Shown: positions 9,801 to 18,804, numbered from the stretch's first letter. The stretch: 64,000 bases of DNA from Wenyingzhuangia heitensis (GCF_011762155.1 NZ_JAASQL010000002.1:62001-126000), one strand, 5' to 3'. The notes: generated by a model from the sequence alone, not told the origin. Program-made: numbers and translations.

Positions 9801-10973
9801 AAAATAGAAATCAATTATTATTCTGATGAATCTAACTTAATTGTTTCTTTTAAAGATACAGGAAAAGGGATTTCGTCAGAAGATTTACCAAATATTTTTG
9901 ATCGTTTTTATCAATCGCAAAGAATGACCAAAGAATATATTGGAGGAGCTGGTATTGGCTTGGCCTTTTCTAAACGTTTGGTAGAAATGCATTATGGATA
10001 TATTAATGCAGATAGTGAGGTAGGAAAAGGAACCGAAATACATATAAAGCTACCTATTATTGTAGAAGAGCTAGACAACCAATCTCAAATTGAAGAAGTA
10101 TTACAACAAGAAGAAAAATTTGAAGTAAGCACAATAGCATCTTATACCGAAGTTGATTTTAGCTCTATAAAATCTGATGAAACATTTGCACAGGCTAAAA
10201 TATTTTATGCAGAAGATAATGTAGATATGAGAAACTTTGTAACAGAAATGTTATCACATTTTTTTGAAGTAAAATCCTATCCAAACGGAGCAGAATGTTT
10301 AGAAGCTCTAGAGAATGAATGGCCAGATATTATTTTAAGTGATGTGTTAATGCCAGAGTTAAATGGTTTTGAACTATGCAAGTCAGTTAAAAGTAATATA
10401 AAAACCAGTCATATTCCAGTAGTTTTGTTAACGGCTTGTATTTCTACAGATGAACAAATTCAGGGAATAGAAGAAGGAGCAGATGCTTACATTAAAAAAC
10501 CTTTTAACACGCAGCAGTTGGTTTCTACTATAGAATCTTTACTAAGAAATAGAAAGCAGTTAAGAGAGCGTTTTAAAATTGATTTTCCTTTGGAGTTAGA
10601 AAAAAATACAGACTCTAAAAAGAACATGGTTTTTATAGAAAAGCTATATGATTTAATTTTAGAAAACTTAGATAATAAAGATTTAGATATAGATAATTTA
10701 GCCAAACATTTGTATTTAAACAGAACTCATTTTTATCAAAAAGTAAAAGAAATTACCAATCAAACTCCTTTTGAATTGTTAAAAGACTTTAGATTAAAAA
10801 AAGCTGCAGAGTTTTTGGTGAGAGAAAAAATGACTGTAAATGAAGTTTTTGTAGCTACAGGGTTTAAAAGTAGGTCTCATTTTAGCAAAGTTTTTAAAGA
10901 CAAATACAACGTAACTCCAGGTCAATTCGTAAAAAAAGGATTGGATAATTTACCGGATACCAACAACGATTAA
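6846..10973 (+). CDS. Hybrid two-component system regulator (HTCS) of the polysaccharide locus
   Basis: This 1375-residue membrane protein joins a periplasmic glycan sensor to a histidine kinase, a response regulator and an AraC-type DNA-binding domain. After a signal peptide (to about residue 21) come two-component propeller repeats such as GFVWIGTYDGLNKYDG and NQLWIGTEGGGICKV, then a Y_Y_Y domain ending near residue 790. One membrane helix follows (about 797-822). The kinase has its phosphorylatable H856 in NITHEIKTP, and N- and G-boxes (NNLFSNSFKYT, GAGIGLAFSK). The receiver carries D1166 in LSDVLMPE. The C-terminal HTH_18 domain spans about 1270-1365. By family precedent the propeller binds a degradation product and the AraC domain activates the flanking operons. 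It lies between the enzyme genes and susC, and all key residues are intact. Confidence 0.96.
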   Translation: MNKKNALILLFLVFTCVIFSQESKLNKFKTLNISNGLTHNGVTSIFEDSRGFVWIGTYDGLNKYDGFKIKQYKNTYKKEILTSNRVRCLNEDESGNLLIGTDKGLSIYNLETEEFSKIFSNTFKSVLKEPIIRSITIHPDTEEIICATEGEGLLVFNKDFSFQGQYHLFNSNNNVKRNIIFNGISLDNENYLFATSGYLLQFNIVTKKINFLDIEGVFSTSFINRLDEDTFYVGKNAGGVAFIDYKLINKKYVFTAQDALLKQFRFFCANIDYNNKLWLGDTRNGIVKIKDAQQFYNSKNTIVSDKNFSLEKTRMSTIKTFNKRYCWVGSFDNGVTIIDLKENPFRYEKLKLSNFLDLVPLSKNKFSLGATGDMLKTYDVTTKQYDIFEANLTKWERNKACIMLSDSRNDRWIGFSGGNKEVIARVKKGSSKVERILLSNKYQGGIKDVVEDKSGNIWVAYEYNIYKINIDTNGTFLSKESLKENVAFKNKSYSTYKYLYIDPLYNFLWIGDKVSGLLRVELKKEVPLKELVIDNYIADKHEPYAISNNFVTSIVRLPNNQLWIGTEGGGICKVENSNKTPKFIPFTEKEGLSNNVVKSIIADEDQNLWISTNIGLNKFDVKKNTFRSFTLEDGLPFEDFHYNSIKLSEDQFVFVGNHGFCYFNPKKIIQKEPLPRVEFGDFRIYNKVVKPRDTLEGKIVLQKHLTNGTHIELNHNQNVFSVEVVPLHYSSYKNRFIKYKLTPLHQNWIELKSGQNLIEFNGLQSGNYKLQVKASNSIQEWTTPKELKIEIHPEFWKSNIAYVLYVLFGFLIIYIVFQIFFKIQKLNHNLEIEQLEIDNLKDLNESKLRFFSNITHEIKTPVTLISGPVDFLLSKIKAGEQVDVVDKLGIVQRQSKRISQLIDQVNQFQKSDERQLKMNYETFCFDTFLGNLSTDFNFLAQKENKQLVINSGNNKTIYVSADKDKIEKVFNNLFSNSFKYTKAKDKIEINYYSDESNLIVSFKDTGKGISSEDLPNIFDRFYQSQRMTKEYIGGAGIGLAFSKRLVEMHYGYINADSEVGKGTEIHIKLPIIVEELDNQSQIEEVLQQEEKFEVSTIASYTEVDFSSIKSDETFAQAKIFYAEDNVDMRNFVTEMLSHFFEVKSYPNGAECLEALENEWPDIILSDVLMPELNGFELCKSVKSNIKTSHIPVVLLTACISTDEQIQGIEEGADAYIKKPFNTQQLVSTIESLLRNRKQLRERFKIDFPLELEKNTDSKKNMVFIEKLYDLILENLDNKDLDIDNLAKHLYLNRTHFYQKVKEITNQTPFELLKDFRLKKAAEFLVREKMTVNEVFVATGFKSRSHFSKVFKDKYNVTPGQFVKKGLDNLPDTNND

Positions 10974-10996
10974 AGATACTTACAAAAGTATAATTT

Positions 10997-11044
10997 ACAC
11001 AAATCCCTTAGTTTTTTAATAAAAACTAAGGGATTTGTGTTTTT
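10997..11044 (+). terminator. Rho-independent terminator after the HTCS gene
   Basis: A 15-bp perfect stem (ACACAAATCCCTTAG with CTAAGGGATTTGTGT) has an A/T-only loop and a short T run, starting 24 bp after the HTCS stop. It isolates the regulator from the susC operon. Confidence 0.85.
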
Positions 11045-11119
11045 GTGATGTAGAGTTAAGTGTTTGTTTTTTAGTAGATTATATCTTTTCTCTTCGGTAT
11101 TTGTCAATTTTGTGTTTGT

Positions 11120-11141
11120 ATTTGTACGTGAGCGTACAAAT
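11120..11141. promoter_or_regulatory. Palindrome in the susC upstream region, candidate regulator site
   Basis: ATTTGTACG and CGTACAAAT form a perfect 9-bp inverted repeat around TGAG. It lies about 284 bp before the susC start, in a 380-bp gene-free stretch (11045-11424) that otherwise holds only AT-rich DNA and a 25-codon leader ORF (11328-11405). No T run follows, so it is not a terminator. It may be an operator for the HTCS or another factor; that role is inferred from position. Confidence 0.4.
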
Positions 11142-11424
11142 TATTTACCGAGTCGCATAAGACTAATGTATATTAATTTGAAATTTGTTTTTGATAATAT
11201 GACAACAAATTGTTCTTATTGTTTTTTATTAAACAATAAATAGGATAAATGGTTGTGAGATAGGTAGAAAACTCATAGCTTTTAGTTGGAATAGTATCAT
11301 ATATAAACTATCAAAAACCAAATAAATATGAGAAATCTATTTTTTTTACAAAATCAACAAATTGCATCGCGGACTGTCAACAAAGCAAATTTGATGAAAT
11401 TTTAAAAAACAAAAACTAACTTAA

Positions 11425-14400
11425 ATGAAGGAATATAAAAAAATAGAAATAGAAACTATAGTAAGAAAAATAGCTCTTATTATGTTTTTATCACTAGTAT
11501 GTTTTCAGGGGAAAGCATATGCACAAAATAAAATAACAGGTGTTGTGACTAGTTCGGCAGATGGATTGCCATTAATTGGAGCAACGGTTCAAAAACTGGG
11601 ATCTAAATTAGTAACTAGTACAGATTTTGACGGACAATATATTATTAAAGCTAAAGAAGGGGATGTTTTACAGTTTTCTTACTTGGGGATGTTGTCTAGA
11701 ACTTTAACAATTAAAGGAAATGTTTTAAATGTTACTTTAGATCCAGATCAACAAGAATTAGATGAGGTTGTTCTTATTGGATATGGTTCTGTAAAGAAAA
11801 AAGAAATTACAGGAGCCGTAGCAAGGGTAAAGGCAGAAGACATTGAGAATATTGTTACATCTGATTTAGGCTCTGCTTTGCAAGGACAAGTTTCGGGGGT
11901 GAATATTGTTTCTAGTGCAGAACCAGGAGGAGGTTCTGATATTTTAATTAGAGGGGTTACATCATTAACAGGTAGTAATGATCCTTTATATGTGGTAGAT
12001 GGTGTAATTCAAGATGGAGATCCTAGAATTGCTCCCAACGAAATTGAAACTATTGATGTTTTAAAAGATGCAGCTTCAACAGCTATATATGGAACTCAAG
12101 GAGCAGCGGGGGTAATTTTAATAACAACAAAACAAGGAGAAGCAGGTAGTTTAAGAGTAGCTATAAATTCTAGCTATGGTATTAAAGTTTTAAATGGTTC
12201 TCCAACTCGTTTAATGAATGCTAATGAACAATTGTTTTCAATTTTAGTACAAAGTAGAAACTCTACCTCTTTAACATTAGGAGATGACCAATTGGACTTA
12301 GGTTTTAGTTTGCAACCAACAGCATATCAGAACGATACTAATTTATATGATTATGTAGTTATTGATAATCAACCTACACAAAATCATTCTTTAAGTATTT
12401 CAGGAGGAACTAAAGAGATTAAATACAATGTAACAACTGGTTTCTTTCAGCAAGTAGGTACTTTAGTTAATTCTAAGTTTGAACGTTTTAATGTTAGAGC
12501 AAATACAGCTTACACAAAAGATAAATGGGACATTAAAGCTAATATTGCTGTAACAACAGAAAAAAATCAAAAGTCACCAGGAGGTCTTATTACACAAACT
12601 ATTAAATATTCTCCATTACAACAAGATTTGCAAAACAATGATGTAGATGAAGAATTAGTATCTTTAGGAGGATCTACAGCTACAGTGTTAGGTTGGGTGT
12701 TGGATAGTTTTCAAAACGAAAATGAAATTAATACCATAAGGGCAAGTACAACGTTTAATGCCATATACAAATTTACAGATAAATTTAGATTAACTTCTAG
12801 AGTTGGTTTGTCATCATATTATTCATATGGACACACATTTAATCCGTTGCAAGAGGTAACTGATGTTTTTGGAAATTCTCGTAGTCCAGCTTCTAGTAGT
12901 TCTGTAGGTAATTCTGCTCAAAAAAGATTAAGTCAAACATTTGATTTATTTGCAAATTATAAGTTTGATTTTTTAAAAGATCATAATGTAAACTTAACAG
13001 CAGGTGGTTCTTTTCAAAATTCAGATGTTGAAAGTTTTAGTGCGAGAGCTTCAGGGGTAGTAGATAATTCAATTAAGGTTTTAAATGGGGCAAGACTAAA
13101 CCCATCAGTAGAATCTGGACCAGACAGTACTACAAACACGTTTGGTATGCTTTTAAGAGTTCAATACAATTATAAAGGAAAATATATATTCAGTTCAAGT
13201 GTTAGAAGAGATGCCTCTTCTAGGTTTTCTGAAGATAATAGGTCTGCTATATTTCCATCAGCTTCTTTTGCATGGAATGTTTCTGATGAAGATTTTTGGA
13301 ATGATATAAAAAGCACGGCAAATAACTTTAGACTTAGAGCTTCTTATGGAGCTGTAGGGAATGAAAGAGTTGGTAATTACTTATATCAATCAATTTTTAC
13401 AACAAATTATCAATATGCTTACGGACGTTCTGGAAATGATAATTTAGTAAATGGTAACATCCAAAATGGATATGCCAATGAAAAATTAAAATGGGAAACA
13501 TCCATACAATCTAACTTTGGATTTGATTTAAGTTTGTTTAAAAATAAATTCACTTTAACAGGAGAGTATTATAGAAAAACAAATGAAGAAATGTTATTTC
13601 CGATACAGTTAGCAGGTTCTACAGGAGCAGCAAATAACTCTACAATTGTATTAAATATTGGTAACATGAAAAACCAAGGATTTGAATTTGCTTCTAAGTA
13701 CAGAACCAATGTAGGGAAGGTAAAAGTTAATATGAGTGCTACATTTTCTACAAACGATAATGAAGTATCTAGTGTTGAGGGACTTGGACGTTTTACACTT
13801 GCAAATGATTCTGGTTTAATTTCTGGAGCCAAAGATCAATCTCAAGTTACCGCTATAGCAACAGGTTATGAAGCAGGAGCTTACTTTATTTATTCAACAG
13901 ATGGTATTGTAAATACAAGTGAAAAATTAGCAGAATATCAAAAAATATCACCTCAAGCAAGAATGGGAGATTTGATTATTGTTGACACAAACAATGATGG
14001 TGAAATTACAAATGATGATAGAACGTATAGAGGTAGTGGTTTGCCCGATTTTGAAATTGGTTATAACCTAAACACAAACTACAAAGGTTTTGATTTTTCT
14101 ATGAATTGGTATGCTGCTATTGGACATGAAATTATGAATGGTTCTAAAGCAACAGCTTTTGGGTATGGTCGTCATCAAGATTTAATTTATCAATGGTCAG
14201 AAATAAACCCAGTAACATCTGTCCCTTCTTATAAAGGAGCAATTAAAAATCATGCAAATTATAATGGTAATACTGATTTATGGTTAGAAAAAGGTGATTA
14301 TTTACGATTAAAAGCTGCTACAATAGGATACAGTTTGTCTAAAAAATCATTAGAAAAATTAGGAGGTTTAAGTAAGTTTAGAATTTATGCTACAGCCCAA

Positions 14401-14532
14401 AATCCTATAACATTTACAAAATATTCAGGATACGATCCTTCTGTTGGAGGAAATATTGCTAATAGAGGTTTAGATAAAGGAGCATATCCAATTACAGCTA
14501 CGTATTTATTAGGGCTAAACTTAAACTTTTAA
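11425..14532 (+). CDS. SusC/RagA-type TonB-dependent outer-membrane transporter
   Basis: This 1035-residue importer would carry oligosaccharides across the outer membrane with TonB energy, capped by the SusD lipoprotein encoded next. The signal peptide ends at KAYAQ (about residue 34). A carboxypeptidase-like domain follows (ITGVVTSSADGLPLIGATVQ to LQFSYLGM). The plug has VLIGYGSVKKKEITGAVARV, LQGQVSGVNIV and GAAGVILITTKQGEAGSLRV, and the barrel ends in LLGLNLNF with the typical terminal aromatic residue. It starts the susCD operon; susD follows after 16 bp. The plug closely resembles that of the partial SusC at the left edge, so the locus has two related transporters. The length is normal and no defect is seen. 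Confidence 0.97.
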   Translation: MKEYKKIEIETIVRKIALIMFLSLVCFQGKAYAQNKITGVVTSSADGLPLIGATVQKLGSKLVTSTDFDGQYIIKAKEGDVLQFSYLGMLSRTLTIKGNVLNVTLDPDQQELDEVVLIGYGSVKKKEITGAVARVKAEDIENIVTSDLGSALQGQVSGVNIVSSAEPGGGSDILIRGVTSLTGSNDPLYVVDGVIQDGDPRIAPNEIETIDVLKDAASTAIYGTQGAAGVILITTKQGEAGSLRVAINSSYGIKVLNGSPTRLMNANEQLFSILVQSRNSTSLTLGDDQLDLGFSLQPTAYQNDTNLYDYVVIDNQPTQNHSLSISGGTKEIKYNVTTGFFQQVGTLVNSKFERFNVRANTAYTKDKWDIKANIAVTTEKNQKSPGGLITQTIKYSPLQQDLQNNDVDEELVSLGGSTATVLGWVLDSFQNENEINTIRASTTFNAIYKFTDKFRLTSRVGLSSYYSYGHTFNPLQEVTDVFGNSRSPASSSSVGNSAQKRLSQTFDLFANYKFDFLKDHNVNLTAGGSFQNSDVESFSARASGVVDNSIKVLNGARLNPSVESGPDSTTNTFGMLLRVQYNYKGKYIFSSSVRRDASSRFSEDNRSAIFPSASFAWNVSDEDFWNDIKSTANNFRLRASYGAVGNERVGNYLYQSIFTTNYQYAYGRSGNDNLVNGNIQNGYANEKLKWETSIQSNFGFDLSLFKNKFTLTGEYYRKTNEEMLFPIQLAGSTGAANNSTIVLNIGNMKNQGFEFASKYRTNVGKVKVNMSATFSTNDNEVSSVEGLGRFTLANDSGLISGAKDQSQVTAIATGYEAGAYFIYSTDGIVNTSEKLAEYQKISPQARMGDLIIVDTNNDGEITNDDRTYRGSGLPDFEIGYNLNTNYKGFDFSMNWYAAIGHEIMNGSKATAFGYGRHQDLIYQWSEINPVTSVPSYKGAIKNHANYNGNTDLWLEKGDYLRLKAATIGYSLSKKSLEKLGGLSKFRIYATAQNPITFTKYSGYDPSVGGNIANRGLDKGAYPITATYLLGLNLNF

Positions 14533-14548
14533 TTAAAAAAGAAATATC

Positions 14549-16357
14549 ATGAAACATATAAAAATTAATAACATATTTATATTTTTTCTGTTTTTTAGTC
14601 TGCTTTCGTGTTCAGACGAATCTTTAACAGAATTAAACCCTAACAGCCCGGTGGTTAGTTGGGAAAGTTTAAAAGATACTCAAAAAGGCTTAAATTCAAT
14701 ATACAACTCACTATTAGATGAGTCTTTATTAAGTATTAAAAACGAAGCTATACGATCAGACATGGGGTACCCAGGGTATGGTAGACCTGTTCCAGACAGA
14801 ATTGATGCTCAAGTAATTTATAACCAGTCCTATAATAGTGGTACACCTTACATTAGTGCTAAATGGGATGCACATTATACTACCATATATTATGCTAATC
14901 AAGTAATTAATGGTTTAAATATAATAAAACCTACGCTTGAAGAAACAGAAATTGAAGATTGGGAGTCTCAAATGGCTCAAGCAAGATTTTTTAGAGGGCT
15001 AATGCATTTTTACTTACATTCATTATACAACAATGGTCGCATTATTATTAGAGATGAAATACCTAATGTTGAAACTGGTTTTGGTAAAGGATTATCTTCA
15101 TCAGAAGAGGTTAAAGCTTTTTTTAGAGAAGATTTAATGTATGCATATGAAAAATTACCAGAATCTTATCCTGATAATTATCTAGGTTCTGCTACAAAAT
15201 GGGCAGTAGCTACTTTTTTAGGAAAAAGTCACTTATATGCAGAAGAATATGCTCAAGCTAAAGTTTATTTTAATGATGTAATTAACAACGGTGGCTATGA
15301 ATTGGTAGAAGATACTTCATTACTATTTAAAACTCCTGGAGGAGAATTTAATAAGGAGTCTATATTTGAATTGGCATACAATACAGAGCATAGAAATGAT
15401 TTTACAGTATGGGAAGCAGGTAAAATGTCAAATCAATTATCTCATGAAAGTACAGCTAATACAGGATTTTATCCACCTGCTTGGATTGTAAATGAATACA
15501 AAAATGAGGAGTTAGATTTAGCAGACTCTAGAAACTTCTTTACAGAAGTTAACCCAGATGGTACAACAAAAGATGTATTAAGACCTATATCTTTAAGAGC
15601 CTCTACTATGGTTGCAATTGTAAATGATGAATTATCTGATTACGGAACAGGAAAAACAAAAACACCTGATGCAATTAAAATTAATAATAATGGTTGGGGA
15701 TTTGGTTATTATAAAAAATACTTAGATTTTTCTAATACAGATTCTAGAGGGTCAAGAAGTAGAGGTTCTAATGTTATTGTTTTAAGATTAGCTGATGTAC
15801 ATTTAATGTTGGCAGAGTGTTTAATTCAAGAAGATGATTTAGAAGGAGCTTTAGAAAATATTAATGCTGTTAGATATAGGTGGGCATTACAGTTATTAGG
15901 GAAACCTAATCCTAAATGGCCAGACTCAACATTTGAATCGGATAAAGATACTGATGGAAATACAGATGCTGATTATGTGGAGTATACTAAAGAAACTTTA
16001 ATGAATCGTTTAATGTATGTTGAAAGACCTTTAGAATTGTCTGTAGAAGGAAATGCTGATAGATGGATTGATTTGAGAAGATGGGGGAAACTTAAAGAAA
16101 ATTATGAAAAATTGTCAGGAGAAGTATTTTACCTAACGAGTTATACTTATGATGCACATGACAAAGATACTGGTTTTTTAACGGGAAGTACTACTACAAA
16201 AAATAATTCTGAAATTGTAGATGTAGACCCTGGGGCAACAGGTTTAAATATAATTGATTATGAATATGATGAGGCTTTTATAAACTACAACGCTACATTA
16301 CATGATTATTATCCAATACCGCTTAATGAAATATTAAGAAACCCTGAGTTGAACTAA
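14549..16357 (+). CDS. SusD/RagB-type surface lipoprotein
   Basis: This 602-residue surface-exposed lipoprotein binds glycan and forms the lid of the SusC channel. The N-terminus (KHIKINNIFIFFLFFSLLSC) ends in a lipobox with Cys at about residue 21, followed by SDES. Typical SusD features are QARFFRGLMHFYLHSLYNN (the TPR-like N-terminal helices), KWAVATFLGKSHLYAEEYAQA, and LRLADVHLMLAECLIQ with ALENINAVRYR in the C-terminal part, then RPLELSVEGNADRWIDLRRW. It sits 16 bp after susC and 14 bp before the next lipoprotein gene, so it is plainly in the same operon. Ligand specificity cannot be read from the sequence. Confidence 0.97.
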   Translation: MKHIKINNIFIFFLFFSLLSCSDESLTELNPNSPVVSWESLKDTQKGLNSIYNSLLDESLLSIKNEAIRSDMGYPGYGRPVPDRIDAQVIYNQSYNSGTPYISAKWDAHYTTIYYANQVINGLNIIKPTLEETEIEDWESQMAQARFFRGLMHFYLHSLYNNGRIIIRDEIPNVETGFGKGLSSSEEVKAFFREDLMYAYEKLPESYPDNYLGSATKWAVATFLGKSHLYAEEYAQAKVYFNDVINNGGYELVEDTSLLFKTPGGEFNKESIFELAYNTEHRNDFTVWEAGKMSNQLSHESTANTGFYPPAWIVNEYKNEELDLADSRNFFTEVNPDGTTKDVLRPISLRASTMVAIVNDELSDYGTGKTKTPDAIKINNNGWGFGYYKKYLDFSNTDSRGSRSRGSNVIVLRLADVHLMLAECLIQEDDLEGALENINAVRYRWALQLLGKPNPKWPDSTFESDKDTDGNTDADYVEYTKETLMNRLMYVERPLELSVEGNADRWIDLRRWGKLKENYEKLSGEVFYLTSYTYDAHDKDTGFLTGSTTTKNNSEIVDVDPGATGLNIIDYEYDEAFINYNATLHDYYPIPLNEILRNPELN

Positions 16358-16371
16358 TAAAATAAAATCAA

Positions 16372-18015
16372 ATGAAGAAAATAAATAAAATAATACCGAT
16401 AATTATTACTGTACTACTATTTGTAGGTTGTAATAATGAAGAGGTTGAAGCTTTAAGTGATTTAAGCGATGCAACCTGGACTATTTCTGAAGGTAGAAGC
16501 AATGCTACAGAAGATTCAGATATTGATTATTCTAAAAATGTATATGAGTTCATCTCTTTTATAGATTTGTCACAAAATGCATTGAGTCATGAATGGCATA
16601 TAGCGGAAGAAAATAAATACTTAAAAACAGGGTTTAAATCTAAAGATAGCTTGCCTTTATTTGTAGATAATAGTTTAGGTACTGTTTCTAAAAATAAGGC
16701 AGCACATGTAATGTTTTTAAAATCAGGTATTAATGATGTAACGATAATAAATACATTTAAAGATTCTGTGAATTTTAGAGGGTCTAATGTAATTTCTTCT
16801 GTTAGAAAAGGAGATGTATATGAAATTACAAGAACTTGGAAAGTAGATGTTTATGATATTATTAAACCAGAAGTGAAAATTTCGGATAAAAACGGAACTG
16901 TAATATTTAATAGTACAGTAGATAATGTTCCTGTAAAAAAAGAGGATTGGGTGACGGTTAATGTAGAAGCTGGAGATTTTTTAACATATGAGGATCTTTC
17001 CACTGTAGGAAGACCAAATGCTAATGGTTGGAAAGTAAGTGCATCTAGTGAAAAAACAGCTAAAGGTAAATTAACAAATAACTTTACATTCTTTAAATTA
17101 GGAGAAGGATATGATGCAGGTGTTTTAACAGCAGCTCGCGAAGGTGATGATATTCCTAATGCTAAAACGGATTATACTATTCCTGTTAAAATTAATGTAG
17201 TTCAATCATCTCAACCTTTTGTGTTAGCAGATTCAGGAATTAAAAGAATTTCAAACAATGTTATAGAGTTAGGTGTAACGGGAGAAGTAAAGGCTTTAAA
17301 AGAGCAAGAAGGAGATTTTACTGTACATGTAACTAATGGAGGTTTTGATCAAGATATTAATGTTGTAAAAGCAGAAGTTAGTAGCCTTGATAAAACGAAG
17401 ATACACTTAACTTTAGAATCAAGATTGTATAATACAGATATAGCTACAGTTAGTTATGTAGGAAAAACAATATCCTCTTTAGATGAGAGAGAATTAGTAG
17501 AGATTACAACAGAGCCAGTGAAATTTGTTGGAGGAAACATATTAGGAGAAGATCATTTTGGTTTTGAAACTGGAGGTAAGGAGTGGTTTATTCAACATCC
17601 AGATCAATGGTCATATAGTACTTCTTTTGCAAATTCTGGAACTAACAGTTTAAAGTTTGAAACGGTTACATCTTTAATGGGGGGTAATGCAAAAGTACAA
17701 GGTACAGGAGCTACTAATTTAAATATTCCTGCAGCTACTTATACTTATTCATTAAAAATTTATATAGATCCAAATACAGACTTATCTAAATTAATAACTA
17801 ATTTTTCAGGTCCATGGAAGCCACATACGTGGGATTTATCTGCTGTTGCTAAAGGAGAATGGGCTACTTTATCTGCTGAAATAGAACTTGGAGATTACGA
17901 CCCTGCTGCAAAAGGAAAGTTGATATTTCAAGTAAATAAAGCGGATATCTCAAGTGATAATGCCAAATTTTTTGTAGATGATTTATCTTTAGTAGAAATA
18001 GAATCGAGACCATAA
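16372..18015 (+). CDS. Putative surface glycan-binding lipoprotein
   Basis: This 547-residue lipoprotein has a lipobox (TVLLFVGC, Cys at about residue 20). It occupies the position after susD that usually holds a SusE/SusF-like or SGBP-B glycan-binding protein. The N-terminal half is beta-rich and PKD-like in character (WTISEGRS near the start; YEITRTWKVDVYD). A repeat-like segment follows around IPVKINVVQSSQPFV. The last 160 residues look like a carbohydrate-binding jelly roll: HFGFETGGKEW, then SGTNSLKFET, YTYSLKIYIDP and a closing FFVDDLSLVEIE. No catalytic motif is visible, so binding is more likely than hydrolysis. These proteins diverge fast, so the function rests on context and architecture. 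Confidence 0.78.
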   Translation: MKKINKIIPIIITVLLFVGCNNEEVEALSDLSDATWTISEGRSNATEDSDIDYSKNVYEFISFIDLSQNALSHEWHIAEENKYLKTGFKSKDSLPLFVDNSLGTVSKNKAAHVMFLKSGINDVTIINTFKDSVNFRGSNVISSVRKGDVYEITRTWKVDVYDIIKPEVKISDKNGTVIFNSTVDNVPVKKEDWVTVNVEAGDFLTYEDLSTVGRPNANGWKVSASSEKTAKGKLTNNFTFFKLGEGYDAGVLTAAREGDDIPNAKTDYTIPVKINVVQSSQPFVLADSGIKRISNNVIELGVTGEVKALKEQEGDFTVHVTNGGFDQDINVVKAEVSSLDKTKIHLTLESRLYNTDIATVSYVGKTISSLDERELVEITTEPVKFVGGNILGEDHFGFETGGKEWFIQHPDQWSYSTSFANSGTNSLKFETVTSLMGGNAKVQGTGATNLNIPAATYTYSLKIYIDPNTDLSKLITNFSGPWKPHTWDLSAVAKGEWATLSAEIELGDYDPAAKGKLIFQVNKADISSDNAKFFVDDLSLVEIESRP

Positions 18016-18058
18016 AAAGTCTATTTAACAGAGGTTAATAATATTAAATTAAAAAAAA

Positions 18059-18754
18059 ATGAAAAAAATAATATATATAATAGTAGTCTTATTCACTGTA
18101 GTGCTAACAAGCTGCAGTGAAGAGGAAAACCCTTTTGAAAAACCGGATATTGAATTGGTACCTATTTATAATGTAACTGTTCAAAATCCTACGGGAGATG
18201 ATAATATTACTTCAGGTTATAAAAGTGTTATTGTTCCGTTTAAAATTGAAATATTTAAAGAAAAGAATTACATAGTTCATTTTATAAACTCAGAATTAGC
18301 ATCACCAATTAAAGAGTTTTTTACTCAGTCTACAGCCTATGTACCAGCAACTACAGATCCTGTTGCCGCAGCAAAAGAAGGTGTTTTTAAATATAATTAT
18401 AAAATCATTTTAGATGATTTTGTAACAGAGTTTCCAGATAAAGTAATTACGGTAAAAGAAAATTCTGATTATTCAATAGAAATAAAAAACACAGATATTG
18501 ATGGGAATAAGCTAGATGTAATATCAGGTTTAGGATTAACGATAGAATCTACAAAAAAGGTTATTACTGTAGTAGACAAAATTGATGGAGATGTTAATGC
18601 TAGTCCTGTAGTTACACCATCAACAGATGATATTGGTGAAATAACAACAGAGGTTACTGTTGATGATACAACTAATAAAACAACGACTACTGTTACTACA
18701 GTTTCTACGGCTAAATCTATAATTTCAGTAAAAGAGATAGAAGTATATAATTAA
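18059..18754 (+). CDS. Small lipoprotein of unknown function in the susCD operon
   Basis: This 231-residue protein begins with MKKIIYIIVVLFTVVLTSC, a lipoprotein signal with Cys at residue 19, followed by the acidic SEEENPFEKPD. The body is beta-rich with few aromatics. The end (about 190-225) is rich in Thr and Val (TTEVTVDDTTNKTTTTVTTV), like a flexible stalk. I do not recognise a domain. It lies 43 bp after the glycan-binding lipoprotein and ends 19 bp before a strong terminator, so it is the last gene of the susC-susD operon. It is probably a surface accessory protein, but nothing in the sequence proves glycan binding. Confidence 0.72.
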   Translation: MKKIIYIIVVLFTVVLTSCSEEENPFEKPDIELVPIYNVTVQNPTGDDNITSGYKSVIVPFKIEIFKEKNYIVHFINSELASPIKEFFTQSTAYVPATTDPVAAAKEGVFKYNYKIILDDFVTEFPDKVITVKENSDYSIEIKNTDIDGNKLDVISGLGLTIESTKKVITVVDKIDGDVNASPVVTPSTDDIGEITTEVTVDDTTNKTTTTVTTVSTAKSIISVKEIEVYN

Positions 18755-18773
18755 TAAAATTTTTTAATGCTTT

Positions 18774-18804
18774 AAAAAGACAGCTTAACAGCTGTCTTTT
18801 TTTT
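18774..18804 (+). terminator. Rho-independent terminator closing the susCD operon
   Basis: An 11-bp stem (AAAAAGACAGC with GCTGTCTTTTT) and a 6-nt loop are followed by further T residues, 19 bp after the last lipoprotein gene. Confidence 0.9.
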
